Of a stretch of DNA of 64,000 nucleotides, positions 1 to 11,580 are shown piece after piece. Under the pieces are notes generated by a model. The model searched no databases and was not told the DNA's origin. It saw only the letters and a program-made list of their open reading frames with translations. The position numbers and the translations under genes were made by a program. The DNA lies in contig JAQNBH010000004.1 in NCBI GenBank assembly GCA_028752905.1, positions 36,238,765 to 36,302,764 of the forward strand, given 5' to 3'. How positions within the stretch are numbered: the first letter of the stretch is position 1; each line of letters opens with the position of its first letter. Source of the DNA: Cladorhizidae sp. MBARI D1340-BT2 (lineage: Eukaryota; Porifera; Demospongiae; Poecilosclerida; Cladorhizidae).

Positions 1-139
1 GATCTGAAGACGACTTTGATGTTGATCTTCCTGCAGACCCTCATGATGTCTTCACTCATCCCTGTTGCATAAGGAATTACTATCATAAGATCCTTCTTTT
101 TAGACCCCTCATGCCTGTACTGGTGTATTCATCTTCCTT

Positions 140-808
140 TCAGCGTTTGGATGTTTCTGCAGACGAAAGGATGATGAAGGCTTGTGGATAACCATTCTCG
201 ATGAAAACATTATTCAAATGATGTTCTTCCTTCCAAAAGTCCTCTTTCTCCATCACTCCTCTTCTGGCTCTGTCATACAAGCTCTTCACCTCTCTCCTTT
301 TGACGTGGAGAGGATGATGTGATCTATAATCAAGGTACCGGTTGGTATGCGTGGGTTTTCTGTAGACAGTTGCAGTTAGACTTCCATATTCCTTCCTGTG
401 TATGTAGCAATCCAGAAAGGGCAATGATCCAGCCACTTCAAGATCCAGGTCTAAGGGGAACCTCAGGTTTATGTATCTTAGGGAGCCCATAAATCAGTGG
501 TGGTCTATTTCCAGTGGCCCTAATTCTATTGTATAATGCAGTTGACATTTCTCCCAACTTCTCCATATTTTTAACAAACGATTCACCTTGCTTTCCTGTG
601 CCTTTTCTTCAGTATTCCATATGTTTTGGTTTCCAGCATTCCCATCAGTTTTGAAATGTACCCTTCCTTTGTCATCAGAACTGTTGTCTTCCCTTTGTTT
701 GCTGGTAAGATTACGAGCTACTCCATCTTCCTCAGTTCTCCAAGGGCCTTTCTCTGTTCCTTCGTCAGGTTGTCCTTCGGTTTTCTTGCTCTTCTCAAAA
801 TTCCACAT
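140..808 (-). pseudogene. Penelope-like reverse transcriptase remnant, catalytic core missing
   Basis: On the minus strand one frame shows a degenerate linker (about 808-560). A second frame shows the first RT motif (RPPLIYGLPKIHKPE, roughly 450-520). A third frame, about 490-140, shows SLPFLDCYIHRKEYGSL and then HTNRYLDYRSHHPL. In intact elements these motifs are separated by some 200 residues that contain the YxDD box. Here they are nearly adjacent, with the join near base 440. The part beyond LPFLD is the thumb/connector leading to the nuclease. The copy cannot make an active enzyme. Confidence 0.75.
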
Positions 809-854
809 ATTCTTCCTCGAAGCTCATGCACCTTGTTATCATCCAGCTTACTGG

Positions 855-1160
855 CTATCTCTTCCACTGCCTATGGTATCCATCAGAGGTACTCTTTGGA
901 GCACAGACAAAATTAAGACCCAAAGCAAGCACTTCTTCCTGAGCTGGAGAAAGTTTCTTTTCTGTCAGATTTACAACCCATCTGTTCAAATCTTGGGGTT
1001 GAAACTTCACTGCTTTCGATCTCCTTCTCTCCAAAAGTGTCTCCAGCTTCTTTTGATGTTTCTGCTTGCATTTGCTGTGGGTGTTCTCTGCTGCTCCCCT
1101 ACAAAGGGCCTGAATCCTAAAATAGTCACTTCCCAGTGCTGGTTCCAGTTTGCCTACCAA
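855..1160 (-). pseudogene. Penelope-like element N-terminal (pre-RT) fragment
   Basis: An open stretch of about 100 codons holds the conserved block before the reverse transcriptase in Penelope-like elements: a basic helical stretch followed by DLNRWVVNL, then LSPAQEEVLALGLNFV and a proline/serine tail. This block binds no known cofactor and is diagnostic mainly by sequence. It belongs with the fragments to its left on the same strand but is in a different frame, so the element is not translatable as one protein. The plus-strand ORF opposite it (588-1163) is a shadow. Confidence 0.75.
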
Positions 1161-1378
1161 TAATTACAAAATAATAAGAACAACAACAATAATAACAACA
1201 AAACAACAACAATAATAACAGCAATAACAACAACAACAATAATAACAACATAATAATAGTAAAAATTACAACAAAAACGCCAATAATAATAACACTAAAT
1301 ATAACAATAAGAATAAGAATAAGAATAATAACATTAAAAAACACAATAAGAATAACAATAAGAACAAGAATAGAATAT
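1161..1378. repeat. AAT/AAC-type microsatellite
   Basis: About 215 bp made almost wholly of AAC, AAT and AAG triplets on the plus strand. It lies exactly between the N-terminal end of the Penelope-like element and the start of the 26-bp satellite. The poly-Leu/poly-Ile ORFs read from it are artefacts. Confidence 0.95.
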
Positions 1379-1581
1379 AACCAGACATTTCAAGAATGGA
1401 GAGGAACCAGCCATTTAAAACAAGGTGGAGTAACTGCCATTTCAAATATGTTGGAGTACCTACTATTTCAAGCATGGAGGAGAACCTGCATTTCTAGCAT
1501 GGAGCAGTATCTGCCATTACAAGTATGGTGGAGTACATACCATTTCAAACATGGAGGAGAACCAGACATTTCAAACATAGA

Positions 1582-1628
1582 GTAGCCCTAGCCCTAGCCC
1601 TAGCCCTAGCCCTAGCCCTAGCCCTAGG
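1582..1628. repeat. CCCTAG hexamer tract (telomere-like variant)
   Basis: About seven to eight uninterrupted copies of TAGCCC/CCCTAG inside the satellite. The canonical animal telomere repeat on this strand would be CCCTAA, so this is a one-base variant. It is flanked on both sides by normal satellite units. Confidence 0.9.
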
Positions 1629-2390
1629 AGAACCAGGCATTTCAAGCATGGTGCAGTGCCTATCATTTCAAACATGGTGGAGTACCTGACAATTCAAGGA
1701 TGGTGGAGACCCTGCCATTCAAGCATGGTGGAGAGCCTGTCATTTCATGGTCGAGTACCTCTCTTTTCAAGCATGGAGGAGAACCAGCCATTTCAAACAT
1801 GGTGGAGTACCTGCCATTTCAAGGATGGTGGAGACCCTGCCATTTCAAGCATCGTAGAGAGCCTGTCATTTCATGGTCGAGTACCTCCCATTTCAAGCAT
1901 GGAGGAGAACCTGCCATTTCAAACATGGTGGAGTACCTGCCATTTCAAGGATGGTTGAGACCCTGCCATTTCAAACATTGAGGAGAAACCGTCATTTCAA
2001 GCATGGAGGAGAACCTGCCATTTCAAGCATTGTGGAGTAATTGTAATTTCAAGCATGGAGGAGAACCTGCCATTGAGGAGAACCTGCCATTTAAATCATG
2101 GGAGGAGAACCTGCCAATTCAAGCAAGGAGAACCTGTCATTTCAAACATGGTTAAGAACCTGCCATTACAAGCATGGAGGAGAACCTGCCATTACAAGCA
2201 TGGTGCATAACCTGCCATTCCAAACATGGTGGAGAACTTGCCTTTAAATGGAGGAATACCTGCCATTTCAAGCATAGTGGAGTACATACCATTTCAAACA
2301 TGGAAGAGAACCTTCCATTTCTAGCATGGTGGAGTACCTGCCATTTCAAACATGGTGTAATTACTGCCACGCAGGAGTACCTGCCATTTC

Positions 2391-3000
2391 AAGCATAGTG
2401 GATAAACTGTCATTTCAAGCACGGAGGAAATCCTGCCATTCCTAACATGGAGGAGAACCTGCCATTTCAGTGATGGTGGAGTACCTACCATTTCAAGCAT
2501 TGAGAAGTACTTGACATTTCAAGCATGGTGGATAACCTTCCATTTTAAACCCAATGGAGTAACTGCCATTTCAAGCATGGTGGAGTACCTGCCATTTCTA
2601 GCGTGGTTTAGAAACTGCTATTTCAAGCATGGTGGAGAGCCTGTCATTTCAAGCATGGTCGAGTACTGCCATTTCAAGCATGAGGAGAACCTGCCATTTC
2701 AAGCATAGTGGATAAACTGTCATTTCAAGCACGGAGGAAATCCTGCCATTCCTAACATGGAGGAGAACCTGCCATTTCAATGATGGTGAAGTACCTACCA
2801 TTTCAAGCATTGAGAAGTACTTGACATTTCAAGCATGGTGGATAACCTACCATTTTAAACCCAATGGAGTAACTGCCATTTCAAGCATGGTGGAGTACCT
2901 GCCATTTCTAGCATGGTTTAGAAACTGCTATTTCAAGCATGGTGGAGAGCCTGTCATTTCAAGCATGGTCGAGTACCTGCCATTTCAAGCATGAGGAGAA
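2391..3000. repeat. Higher-order duplication inside the satellite (about 310 bp)
   Basis: The block starting AAGCATAGTGGATAAACTG at 2391 recurs at 2701 with the same unusual unit variants in the same order (ACGGAGGAAATCC, CCCAATGGAGTAACTG, TGGTTTAGAAACTGC). The shift is 310 bp, close to twelve units. Divergence between the two blocks is far below that between neighbouring units. Confidence 0.85.
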
Positions 3001-3236
3001 CCTGCCATTTCAAACATGGTGGAGTACCTGCCATTTCAAGGATGGTGTAGACTTTGCCATTTCAAACATTGAGGAGAAACCATCATTTCAAGCATGAGGA
3101 GAACCTGCTATTTCAAACATGGTGGAGAACCTGCCATATCAAACATAGAGGAAACCTGCCATTTTAAGCATGGTGGAGTACATTTCATTTCAAGCATGGA
3201 GGAGAACCAGCAATTTCAAGCATGATGGAGCACCTA

Positions 3237-3675
3237 CCATTTCAATCATGTTGGAGAACCTGCCATTTCAAGCATGGTAGAGTACCTACTATTTCAAGCA
3301 TGGAGGGGAATCTGCCATTTCATTGGATGGTGGAGTACCTACCAATTCACGCATGGAAGATAACCTGCCATTTCCAGCATGGAGGAGAACCAATCATTTC
3401 AAGCTTGGAGGAGAACCTGCCATTTTAAAAATGGTGGAGAACCTGCCATTTCAAGCATCATGGAGTACCTACCATTTCAATCATGTTGGAGAACTTGCCA
3501 TTTCAAGCATGGTAGAGTACCTACTATTTCAAGCATGGAGGGGAATCTGCCATTTCATTGGATGGTGGAGTACCTACCAATTCACGCATGGAGGATAACC
3601 TGCCATTTCCAGCATGGAGGAGAACCAATCATTTCAAGCTTGGAGGAGAACCTGCCATTTTTAAAATGGTGGAGA
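3237..3675. repeat. Second higher-order duplication in the satellite (about 235 bp)
   Basis: A block beginning TTCAATCATGTTGGAG at 3241 repeats at about 3476. It carries the same rare variants, including the insert TTTCATTGGATGGTGG and the AATTCACGCATGG unit. A third partial relative lies near 4670-4760. The shift of 235 is about nine units. Confidence 0.8.
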
Positions 3676-6600
3676 ACCTTCCATTTCAACATGGTGGACA
3701 TGCAATTTCAAGCATGGTGGACCTGCAATTTCAAGCATGGTGGTACGAGCCATTTTAAGCATAGTCGAGTACATACCATTTCAAACATTGGAAGAGAACT
3801 TCCATTTCAAACATGGTGAGTACCTGCCATTTGAAACATGGTGTAGTACCTGCCATTTCTAGCACGGAGGAGAACCTGCCATTTCTAGCATGGAGGAGAA
3901 CCTGCCATTTCAATGATGGTGGAGTACCTACCATTTCAAGCATGGAGAAGTACCGGACATTTCAAGCATGGTGAAGAACCTGCCATTTTAAACACAGTGG
4001 AGTAACTGCCATTTCAAGCAAGGTGGAGAACCTGCCATTTCAAACATGGTGGAGTACCTGCTATTTCTACCATGGTTTAGAACCTTATCAAGCATGGTGG
4101 AAAGCCTGTCATTTCAAGCATGGTCGAGTACATGCCATTTCAAGCATGGAGGAGTACCTGTCATTTCAAGCATGATGGAGAACCTGCCATTTCAAGCATC
4201 GTGAAGTACCTACTATTTCAAGTGGTGAGAAACTACCATTTCAATCATGGTAGAGAACATGGAGGAGAACCTGCCATTTCAAAAATAGTGGAGAACCTTC
4301 CATTTCAAGCATGGTGGAGTACCTGCCATTTCAAGCCCATTTCAAACATGGAAGAGAACCTTCCATTTCAAGCATGGAGTACCTGCCATTTGAAACATGG
4401 TGTAGTTCTTGCCATTTAATGCACGCAGGAGTACCTGCCATTTCAAGCATAGTGGAGAAACTGCCATTTCAAGCACGGAGGAAATACTGCCATTTCTAAC
4501 ATGGAGGAGAACCTGCCATTTTAATGATGGTGGAGTACCTACTATTTCAAGCACTGAAAAGTACAAGCATGGTGGAGAACCTGCCATTTTAAACATGGTG
4601 GAGTAACTGCACATGCAAGCAAGGTGGAGAACCTGCCATTTCAAGCATCTTGGAAAACCTACCATTTCAAGCGTGGTAGAGTACCTTCTATTTCAAGCAT
4701 GGAGGGGAAATCTGCCATTTTATTGGATGGTGGAGTACCTGCCAATTCAAGCATGGAGAATAACCTCAAATTTCAAGCATGGAGGAGAACCTGCCATTTC
4801 AAGCATGATGTAGACCCTGTCATTTCAAGCATTGTGGAGAACTTACCATAGCATGGAGAAGAACCTGCCATTTCAAGCATTGTGGCGTAACTGATATTTC
4901 AAGCATGGAGGAGATACTGCCATTTCAAACATGGTAGAGTACGATCCATTTCAAGCATAGTGGGGTACATACCATTTCAAACATGGAAGAGAACCTGCGA
5001 TTTCAACATGGAAGAGAACCTGCCATTTCAAGCATGGTGGAGTACCTTCTATTCCGAAAATGGAGGAGAACCTGCCATTTCAACCATGGATGAGATACTG
5101 CCATGTCAACATGGTGCAGTACCTGTCATTTCAAGCATGGTGGAGAACTTGCCATTTCAAGCGTAGAGGAGAACCTGCCATTTCAAACACTGTGGAGTAC
5201 CTGCCATTTCAAGCATGGTGGAGTACCTGCCATTTCAAACATGTTGGAGTACTTGCCATTTCAACAATAGTGGAGAACCTGCCATTTCAAACATGGAGGA
5301 GAACCAATAATTTCAAGCATGGAGGAGAACCAATAATTTCAAGCATGGAGGAGAACCTGCCATTTCAAACATGGTGGAGTACGAGCCATTTCAAACATTG
5401 AGGAGTTCATACCATTTCAAACATGGAAGAACACCTGCCATTTCAACATGGAGGAGAACCTGCCATTTCAAGTATGGAGGAGAACCTGTCATTTCAAGCA
5501 TGGTGGAGTACTTGCCATTTCAAGCATGTTGGAGAATCTCCAATTTCAAACATGGAGGAAAACTTGCCATTTCAAGCATATGGGAGAACCTGACATTTCA
5601 AACACGGTGGACTACCTGCCATTTCAAGCATCGTGGAGTACCTGCCATTTCAACATGGTGGAGAATCTGCATTTCAAGCATGGAGTTGAACCAGCCGTTT
5701 CAAGCATGGTGGAGAAACCAGCATTTCAAGCATTGTGGAGAACCTGCCTTTGAAACATGGAGGAGTACCTTCCATTTCAAACATGGTCGAGTACCTGCCA
5801 TTTCAAGCATGGAGGAGAACCTGCCTTTTCAGCATGGAGGAGAACCTGTCATTTCAAGCATGGCAGAGTACCTGCCAATTCAAGCGTGGAGGAGAATCAG
5901 CCATTTCAAACATTTTGGAGTACTTGCCATTTCAAGCATGGTGGAGTAACTACTATTTCAAGCATAGAGTAGAACCAGCCATTTCAAGCATGGTGGGGAA
6001 CCTTCCATTTCAAGCATGGAGGAGAACATGCCATTTCAAACATGGTGGAGAACCTGCCATTTCAAACATGGAGGACAATATATAATTTCAAGCATGGAGG
6101 AGAACCTGCCATTTCAAGCATGGTGGACTACCTTCTATTCCTAAAATGGAGGAAAACCTGCCATTTCAACCATGGAGGAGAAACTGCCATGTCAAGCATG
6201 GTGGAGTACCTGTCATTTTAAGCATGGTGCTGAACCTCCAATTTAAAACATGGAGGAGAATTTGCCATTTCAGGCATAGAGGAGAACCTGCCATTTCAAA
6301 CACGGTGGACTACCTGCCATTTCAAGCATGGTGGAGTACCTGCCATTTCAACATGGTGGAGAACCTGCATTTCAAGCATGGAGAAGAACCAGCCATTTCA
6401 ACCATTGTGGAGTAACTGTCATTTCAAGCATGGAGGAGATCCTGCCATTTCTAACATGGTGGAGAGAGAACGAGCCATTTCAAGCATAGTGGAGTACATA
6501 CCATTTCAAATATGGAACAGAACCTGCCATTTCAACATGGAGGGGTACCTGCCATTTCAAGCATGGAGGAGAACCAGCCATTTCAAGCATGGTGGAGTAG

Positions 6601-9507
6601 GTTCTATTCTGAGAATGGAGGAGAACCTGCCATTTCAACCTTGGTGGAGTACCTTCTTTTCCGAAAATGGTGGAAAACCTGCCCTTTCAACCATCGAGGA
6701 GAAACTGCCATTTCAAACAGGGTGGACTACCTGCCATTTCAAGCATGGTGGAGTACCTGTCATTTTAAGCATGGTGCTGAACCTACAATTTCAAACATGG
6801 TGGAGTACCTGCCATTTCAAGCATGGTGGAGAACCCTCCAATTTCAAGAATGGAGGAGAACTTGCCATAGAGGAGAACCTGCCATTTCAAACATGGTGAA
6901 GTACCAGCCATTTAAACTTGGAAAACCTGCATTTCAAGCATGGAGTTGAACCAGCCATTTCAAACACGGTGGAGAAACTGCCATTTCAAGCATTGTGGTG
7001 AACCTGCCATTTCAAACATGGTGGAGTACTACCTGCCATTTTAAGCATTGTGGAGAAACTGCATGGAGGAGAACCTGTCATTTCAAGCATAGCAGAGTAT
7101 CTGTCAATTCAAGCATGGAGGAGAATCAGCCAATTCAAAGATGTTGGAGTACTTGCCATTTCAAGCATGGTGGAGAACCTGCCATTTCAAGAATGGTGGA
7201 GAACCTACCATTTCAAGCATGGAGGAGAACATGCCATTTCAAGCATGGTGGAGTACGTGCCATTTCAAACATGGAGGACAACCAATAATTTCAAGCATGG
7301 CGGAGTATCTGCCAATTCAAGCATGGAGGAGAACATGCTATTTCAAACATGTTGGAGTACTTGCCATTTCAACAATAGTGGAGAACCTGCCATTTCAAAC
7401 ATGATTGAGACCCTGCCATTTCAAGCATTGAGGAGAACCTGTCATTTAAAGCATGGAGAAGAACCTGCCATTTCAAGAATTGTGGCATAACTGTCATTTC
7501 AAGCATGGAGGAGATCCTGCCATTTCAAACATGGTGGAGTACGAGCCATTTCAAGCATAGTGAAGTACATACCATTTCAAACATGGAAGAGCACCTGCCA
7601 TTTCTACATGGAGGAGTACCTGCCATTTCTAGCATGGAGGAGAACCTGCCATTTCAAGCATGGTGGAGTACCTTCTATTCCGAAAATGGTGGAGAACCTG
7701 CCATTTCAACCATGGAGGAGAAACTGCCATTTCAAACATGGTGGACTACCTGCCATTTCAAGCATGGTGGAGAACCTGCATGGAGGAGAACTTGTCATTT
7801 CAAGCATGGCGGAGTACCTGCCAATTCAAGCTTGGAGGAGAATCAGCCATTTCAAACATTTTGGCATGGTGGAGTAACTACTATTTCAAGCATAGAGTAG
7901 TACCTGCCATTTCAAGAATGGTGGGGAACCTTCCATTTCAAACATGGAGGACAAACAATAATTTCAAGCATGGAGGAGAACCTGCCATTTCAAGCATGGT
8001 GGAGTACCTACTATTCCAAAAATGGAGGAGAACCTGCCATTTCAACCATGGAGGAGAACCTGCCATGTCAAGCATGGTGGAGTACCTGTCATTTTAAGCA
8101 TGGTGATGAACCCACAATTTCAAACATGGTGGAGTACTTCCCATTTCAAGCATGTTGGAAAACCTCCAATTTCAAACATGGAGGAGAACTTGCCATTTCA
8201 GGCATAGAGTTGAACCTGCCATTTCAAACACGGTAGACTACCTGCCATTTCAAGCATGGTGGAGTACCTGCCATTTCAACATGGTGGAGAACCTGCATTT
8301 CAAGCATTGAGTTGAACCAGCCGTTTCAAGCACGGTGGAGAAACTAGCATTTCAAGCATTGTGGAGAACCAGCCATTTCAGCATGGAGGAGAACCTGTCA
8401 TTTCAAGCATGGCGGAGTACCTGCCAATTCAAGCATGGAGGAGAATCAGCCATTTCAAACATTTTGGAGTACTTGCCATTTCAAGCATGGTGGAGTAACT
8501 ACTATTTCAAGCATAGAGTAGAACCAGACAATTCAAGCATGGTGGAGAACCTGCCATTTCAAGAATGGTGGGGAACCTTCCATTTCAAGCATGGAGGAGA
8601 ACATGCCATTTCAAGCACGCTGCCATTTCAAACATGGAGGACAAACAATGATTTCAAGCATGGAGGAGAATCTGCCATTTCAAGCATGGTGGAGAACTAG
8701 CCATTTCAATAATGGAGGAGAACCTGCCATTTCAAGCATGGTGGAGTAACTACTATTTCAAGCGCATAGAGTAGAACCAATAATTTCAAGCATGGAGGAG
8801 AACCTGCCATTTCGAGCATGGTGGAGAATCTGCCATTTAAAGCATGAAGGATAATCTGCCATTTCAAGCATGGTTGAGAAACTGCCATTTTAAGAATCAT
8901 GATATACCTAATATTTTAAGCATGGTGGAGAAACTACCATTTAAATCATGTTGGAGAACCTGCCATTTCAAGCATGGTAGAGTAACTACTATTTCAAGCA
9001 TGGTGGAGAACCTGCCATTTCAAGCATGGTGGAGTACCTTCTATTCCGAAAATGGAGGAGAAACTGCCATTTCAACCATGGAGGTGAAACTGTCATTTCA
9101 AGCATGATGGAGACCCTGCCATTTGAAACATATGGACAACCAATAATTTCAAGCATGGCGGAGTACCTGCCAATTCAAGCATGGAGGAGAACATGCTATT
9201 TCAAACATGTTGGAGTACCTGCCATTTCAAGCGTGGAGGAGAATCTGCCATTTCAAATATTCAGGAGAACCAGCATGGTGGAGAATCTGCCATTTAAAGC
9301 ATGAAGGATAACCTGCCATTTCAAACATGGTCGAGTACCTGCCATTTCAAGCATGGTCGAATACCTGCCATTTCAGGTGGAGAACCTGCCATTTCAAGCA
9401 TGGATGAGTACCTGCCATTTGAGGCATGGAGGAGAATCTGCCATTTCAAACATGTTGGAGTAACTTGCCATTTCAACAATAGTGGAGAACCTGCCATTTC
9501 AATGATT

Positions 9508-9605
9508 CCAGGCCAGAAGAATTGAGACAGTAGACGATCTGTCATTCTCTTCTTCCCAAGGTGACCTGCAAGTAGATTGCAGTGGACTGTTCTGATAGCC
9601 TCCAC
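9508..9605 (-). pseudogene. Ty3/gypsy integrase zinc-finger fragment, cut by satellite
   Basis: Minus-strand codons read HCNLLAGHLGKKRMTDRLL then FFWPGI, the second half of the HHCC zinc finger at the start of gypsy integrase (normally H..H, then LAGHxG..KT..R......WPG). The frame runs directly into satellite sequence at about 9508, so the catalytic domain is lost. It is the distal end of the minus-strand gypsy pieces at 9.6-11.1 kb. Confidence 0.75.
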
Positions 9606-10066
9606 TCTCCTTCACTGATGAGAGAGTAGTAGATACACGAGTTTGTTTCAGTTTCTGGCCTTACTGATATGATAGAGCAAGCCTTATGTCTCCAGGCAGT
9701 CACTGTCAGTTTCAGTTACTTTTCCTTCTGCTTTGTAGAACATTGGCCACTCTCTGCTTTCTGGCTAGTTCAGTCTCATAGTTTATCAACATCTTGCTGT
9801 TTCTGCTGAGCAGTCCCTCTTCTGGCAAGCCTTTTTTAATACCGGCTTTGCTTTGATTTGTCTTTAGACTATGAGAGCATAGAAGAGTCCAAGTAATATA
9901 ATTATGTGTGTTTCTGACAGGTCTGGTTAGCTTCAGATGCTGCTGTAGCCCCGTCGTCTTCTTCTCTGCTGCAATGTCATTCTAGCTCAGCTTGTATTCT
10001 CATCTGGATGGCTTACACTTCTATTGCTTGCTGATTGTCTGTCAGTTACGCTGCTAACTCTTTCCT

Positions 10067-10640
10067 TTACTCATTCAAGCCTATGGCTTTCTTCATCAAT
10101 GTTTTGAAGAAGGGCATGTCTGTTCCAAAAAGGACATTCTCCCCCATGTTATCCAGTAATGCCACTGTCTTGGTGGATTGAATTCTATCAATTTTGTCCG
10201 GCATCCTAGCTAGTGGTGCCGTTCCAGTGGAACCATTACCTATTGTCAATAACATACTCTCACCAGTATAGCAGTCATCGTTCACCACATCTGACTTGGC
10301 ACCATCTGTTTGCTCCAGAATCCAGTTTGCTGATGTGTTTGCCATTGATAAATCTCTCTGTGCGTGGAACTCCTCAGCTCTGGACCTGTCATCCACTCGG
10401 GATCTTCTTGGACAGCTTATATTCAGATGCCTCCAGTCTTTGCAGTTAAAATGATGGGCACCTCGATCTGGGTCAAAATATTTAGACAAATGATGTTTAC
10501 CTTTGTCCTTACTTTTTTGTTGAGGGGTAGGTCGTGGGGGTCCCTTAGCAGTTCTTCTCTGATTGTCTGACTTCTTCCTCTTGTTGCTGAAGAGTTTGAC
10601 TTCTTAAGCCTCTGGTGTGAATTGTGTCTAGCCATCCTGC
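10067..10640 (-). pseudogene. Ty3/gypsy gag end and protease fragment
   Basis: The reading starts right after an LTR-like block with a gag-like ATG at about 10635 (MARHNSHQ...). Two overlapping frames then carry a zinc-knuckle-like stretch (HHFNCKDWRHLNISCP; the expected CxxCxxxxHxxxxC is partly eroded). Next is a protease-like region: LDSGAN in one frame, the active-site D[ST]G equivalent, and GENVLFGTDMPFF in another. Frameshifts separate the pieces. Gag packages RNA and the protease processes the polyprotein in intact elements; this copy cannot do so. Bases 9606-10066 continue the same element but are too decayed to name. Confidence 0.6.
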
Positions 10641-10920
10641 TTCCATTTCTTGTTCATGCTTACTACACAACCAAACAGAACCAAACACTATGAGGCAGTG
10701 GAGAACTTACTTAAATAGGCACTCCACTCCTGACTTAGCATATATAAAATGGACCAATAATACAGCTAAAAGTGAACAGTCAGAATGATCATCACACCTA
10801 AATAATTAGTTAAATCATCAACATGAATGGAGTGTTAACTAAAATAACATCTGTTCTCTTTAGCCCAGTCATGGTTGCTCTGCTGTTGTCATCAGAGACA
10901 GTCATCCCTCATCCTTGAAG
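10640..10920 (-). mobile_element. Gypsy LTR copy A (partial), minus orientation
   Basis: The reverse complement of this block aligns along its length with 12,165-12,400 on the plus strand. Shared landmarks in order are GGGATGACTG, TTAGTTAACAC, TTGATGATTTAA, GATCATTCTG, GTCCATTTT, GGAGTGCCTA and TTGTGTTCTG/GGTTCTG. The gag-like ATG lies just downstream on the minus strand, as expected of a 5' LTR. No clean inverted TG...CA termini or target duplication could be fixed by eye. Confidence 0.65.
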
Positions 10921-11095
10921 ACATCTTGGTGTGTCTTCATCAGTTGTGTCACATCCTGATGCTGTTCTGGGAACAACTAAGAGTTGATGTTGGCCATCGT
11001 TGGCCTCTGATCAGGTGAGCAGCTCATCTTCCTCTGTTGCGGCTGGCCATCTTTGCAGATGAGAAGGCACACCGCTGATTGGTGTACCATTTAGA
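10905..11095 (-). pseudogene. Gypsy protease-RT linker fragment
   Basis: Minus-strand codons show HQDVTQLMKTHQDVFKDEG, which resembles the short linker before the gypsy reverse transcriptase (a helix, then DVF plus an acidic turn). It runs straight into LTR copy A, which is not its normal neighbour, so the join is a rearrangement. Confidence 0.45.
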
Positions 11096-11099
11096 TGCA

Positions 11100-11580
11100 C
11101 GGCAATGGACATTGTGGAACCACTGAGGCGTTCTCACAAGGGTAACAAATTAGTATCACCACTAATGGATTTAGCTTCCTGTTTCCCAGAGGCAGTGCCA
11201 CTGAGATGGATTGATACTAAAACTGTTGCAGATGCTCTTATTGACATATTTGCCAGAATGGACATACCATAAGAAATAATCTCCAACAGAGGATCAAACT
11301 TCAAGTCGGACCTGATGAGAGAGTTTATAAGTATCAAACACATGAGAACATCACCATATCATCCTGATATCAATGGAATGCTTGAATGCTTTATCGGCAC
11401 TCTGAAGTCAATGCTCAAGAAGAAGAATGTCAGTGACCTGAAGGACTGGGACAGAATACCATACCCTCTCTTTGCCTAACGGAAGCACCTCACTCCATCA
11501 CAGGCTTTTCACCCTTTGAACTGGTACATGAGTGGGATGTGAGGGGACCTTGCGACATTCTCAGAGAGACGTGGAATGCA
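11100..11580 (+). pseudogene. Ty3/gypsy integrase catalytic core, degenerate
   Basis: The plus-strand reading runs MDIVEPL..., LMDLASCFPEAVPL, VADALIDIFARM, then NRGSNFKSDLM, SPYHPDINGMLECF and TLKSMLKK. This is the core of a gypsy integrase, which joins element DNA to the host genome. Of the D-D-E catalytic triad the first Asp and the Glu have recognisable positions. The second Asp, in the usual TDRG box, is Asn here (NRGS). In-frame stops occur near 11,269 and 11,479. The copy is dead. Confidence 0.75.

Larger units (their letters stand above)
1..1160 (-). mobile_element. Penelope-like retroelement, internally deleted, cut by window edge
   Basis: Read on the minus strand, three consecutive blocks match the order of a Penelope-like element. 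The N-terminal region upstream of the reverse transcriptase comes first (1160 to about 855, with RWVVNL, LSPAQEE and LALGLNF). The entry to the reverse transcriptase follows (808 to about 450, with GLPKIHK then PLRP). Last is the region after the palm (about 450 to 1, with LPFLD, VYRKPTHT, IPYATGMSE and a final VVFR). The palm with its YADD-type catalytic aspartates should lie between PLRP and LPFLD but is absent, so the copy is an internal deletion. Several frame changes are needed to follow it. The GIY-YIG endonuclease would lie left of base 1. Family assignment is from recognised motif order. Confidence 0.8.
1381..9512. repeat. 8.1-kb satellite array, 26-bp unit
   Basis: Roughly 310 imperfect tandem copies of a 26-bp unit whose core is CCTGCCATTTCAAGCATGG followed by a TGGAGTA or AGGAGAA variant. 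Copies differ by substitutions and by partial units. Because 26 is not a multiple of 3, the array cycles through all three frames every 78 bp. The same 26-residue pseudo-peptide therefore appears in several frames, and a different one appears on the minus strand. These many ORFs of 60-190 codons carry no coding signature and are not annotated. The left end abuts a microsatellite. The right end cuts into a gypsy integrase. Confidence 0.97.

Noticed and set aside
588..1163. 191-codon plus-strand ORF
   Set aside because: It is antisense to recognisable Penelope-like coding sequence on the minus strand.
1582..1628. A true chromosome end at the CCCTAG tract
   Set aside because: It is internal, short, a variant hexamer, and has satellite on both sides.
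1381..9512. CRISPR-like appearance of the 26-bp array
   Set aside because: There are no unique spacers: repeat units abut directly. The surroundings are animal retroelements, not cas genes.
1656..9525. Dozens of ORFs of 60-192 codons across 1.6-9.5 kb on both strands
   Set aside because: All are products of a 26-bp tandem repeat read in rotating frames; they have no start context, no homology and no codon bias.
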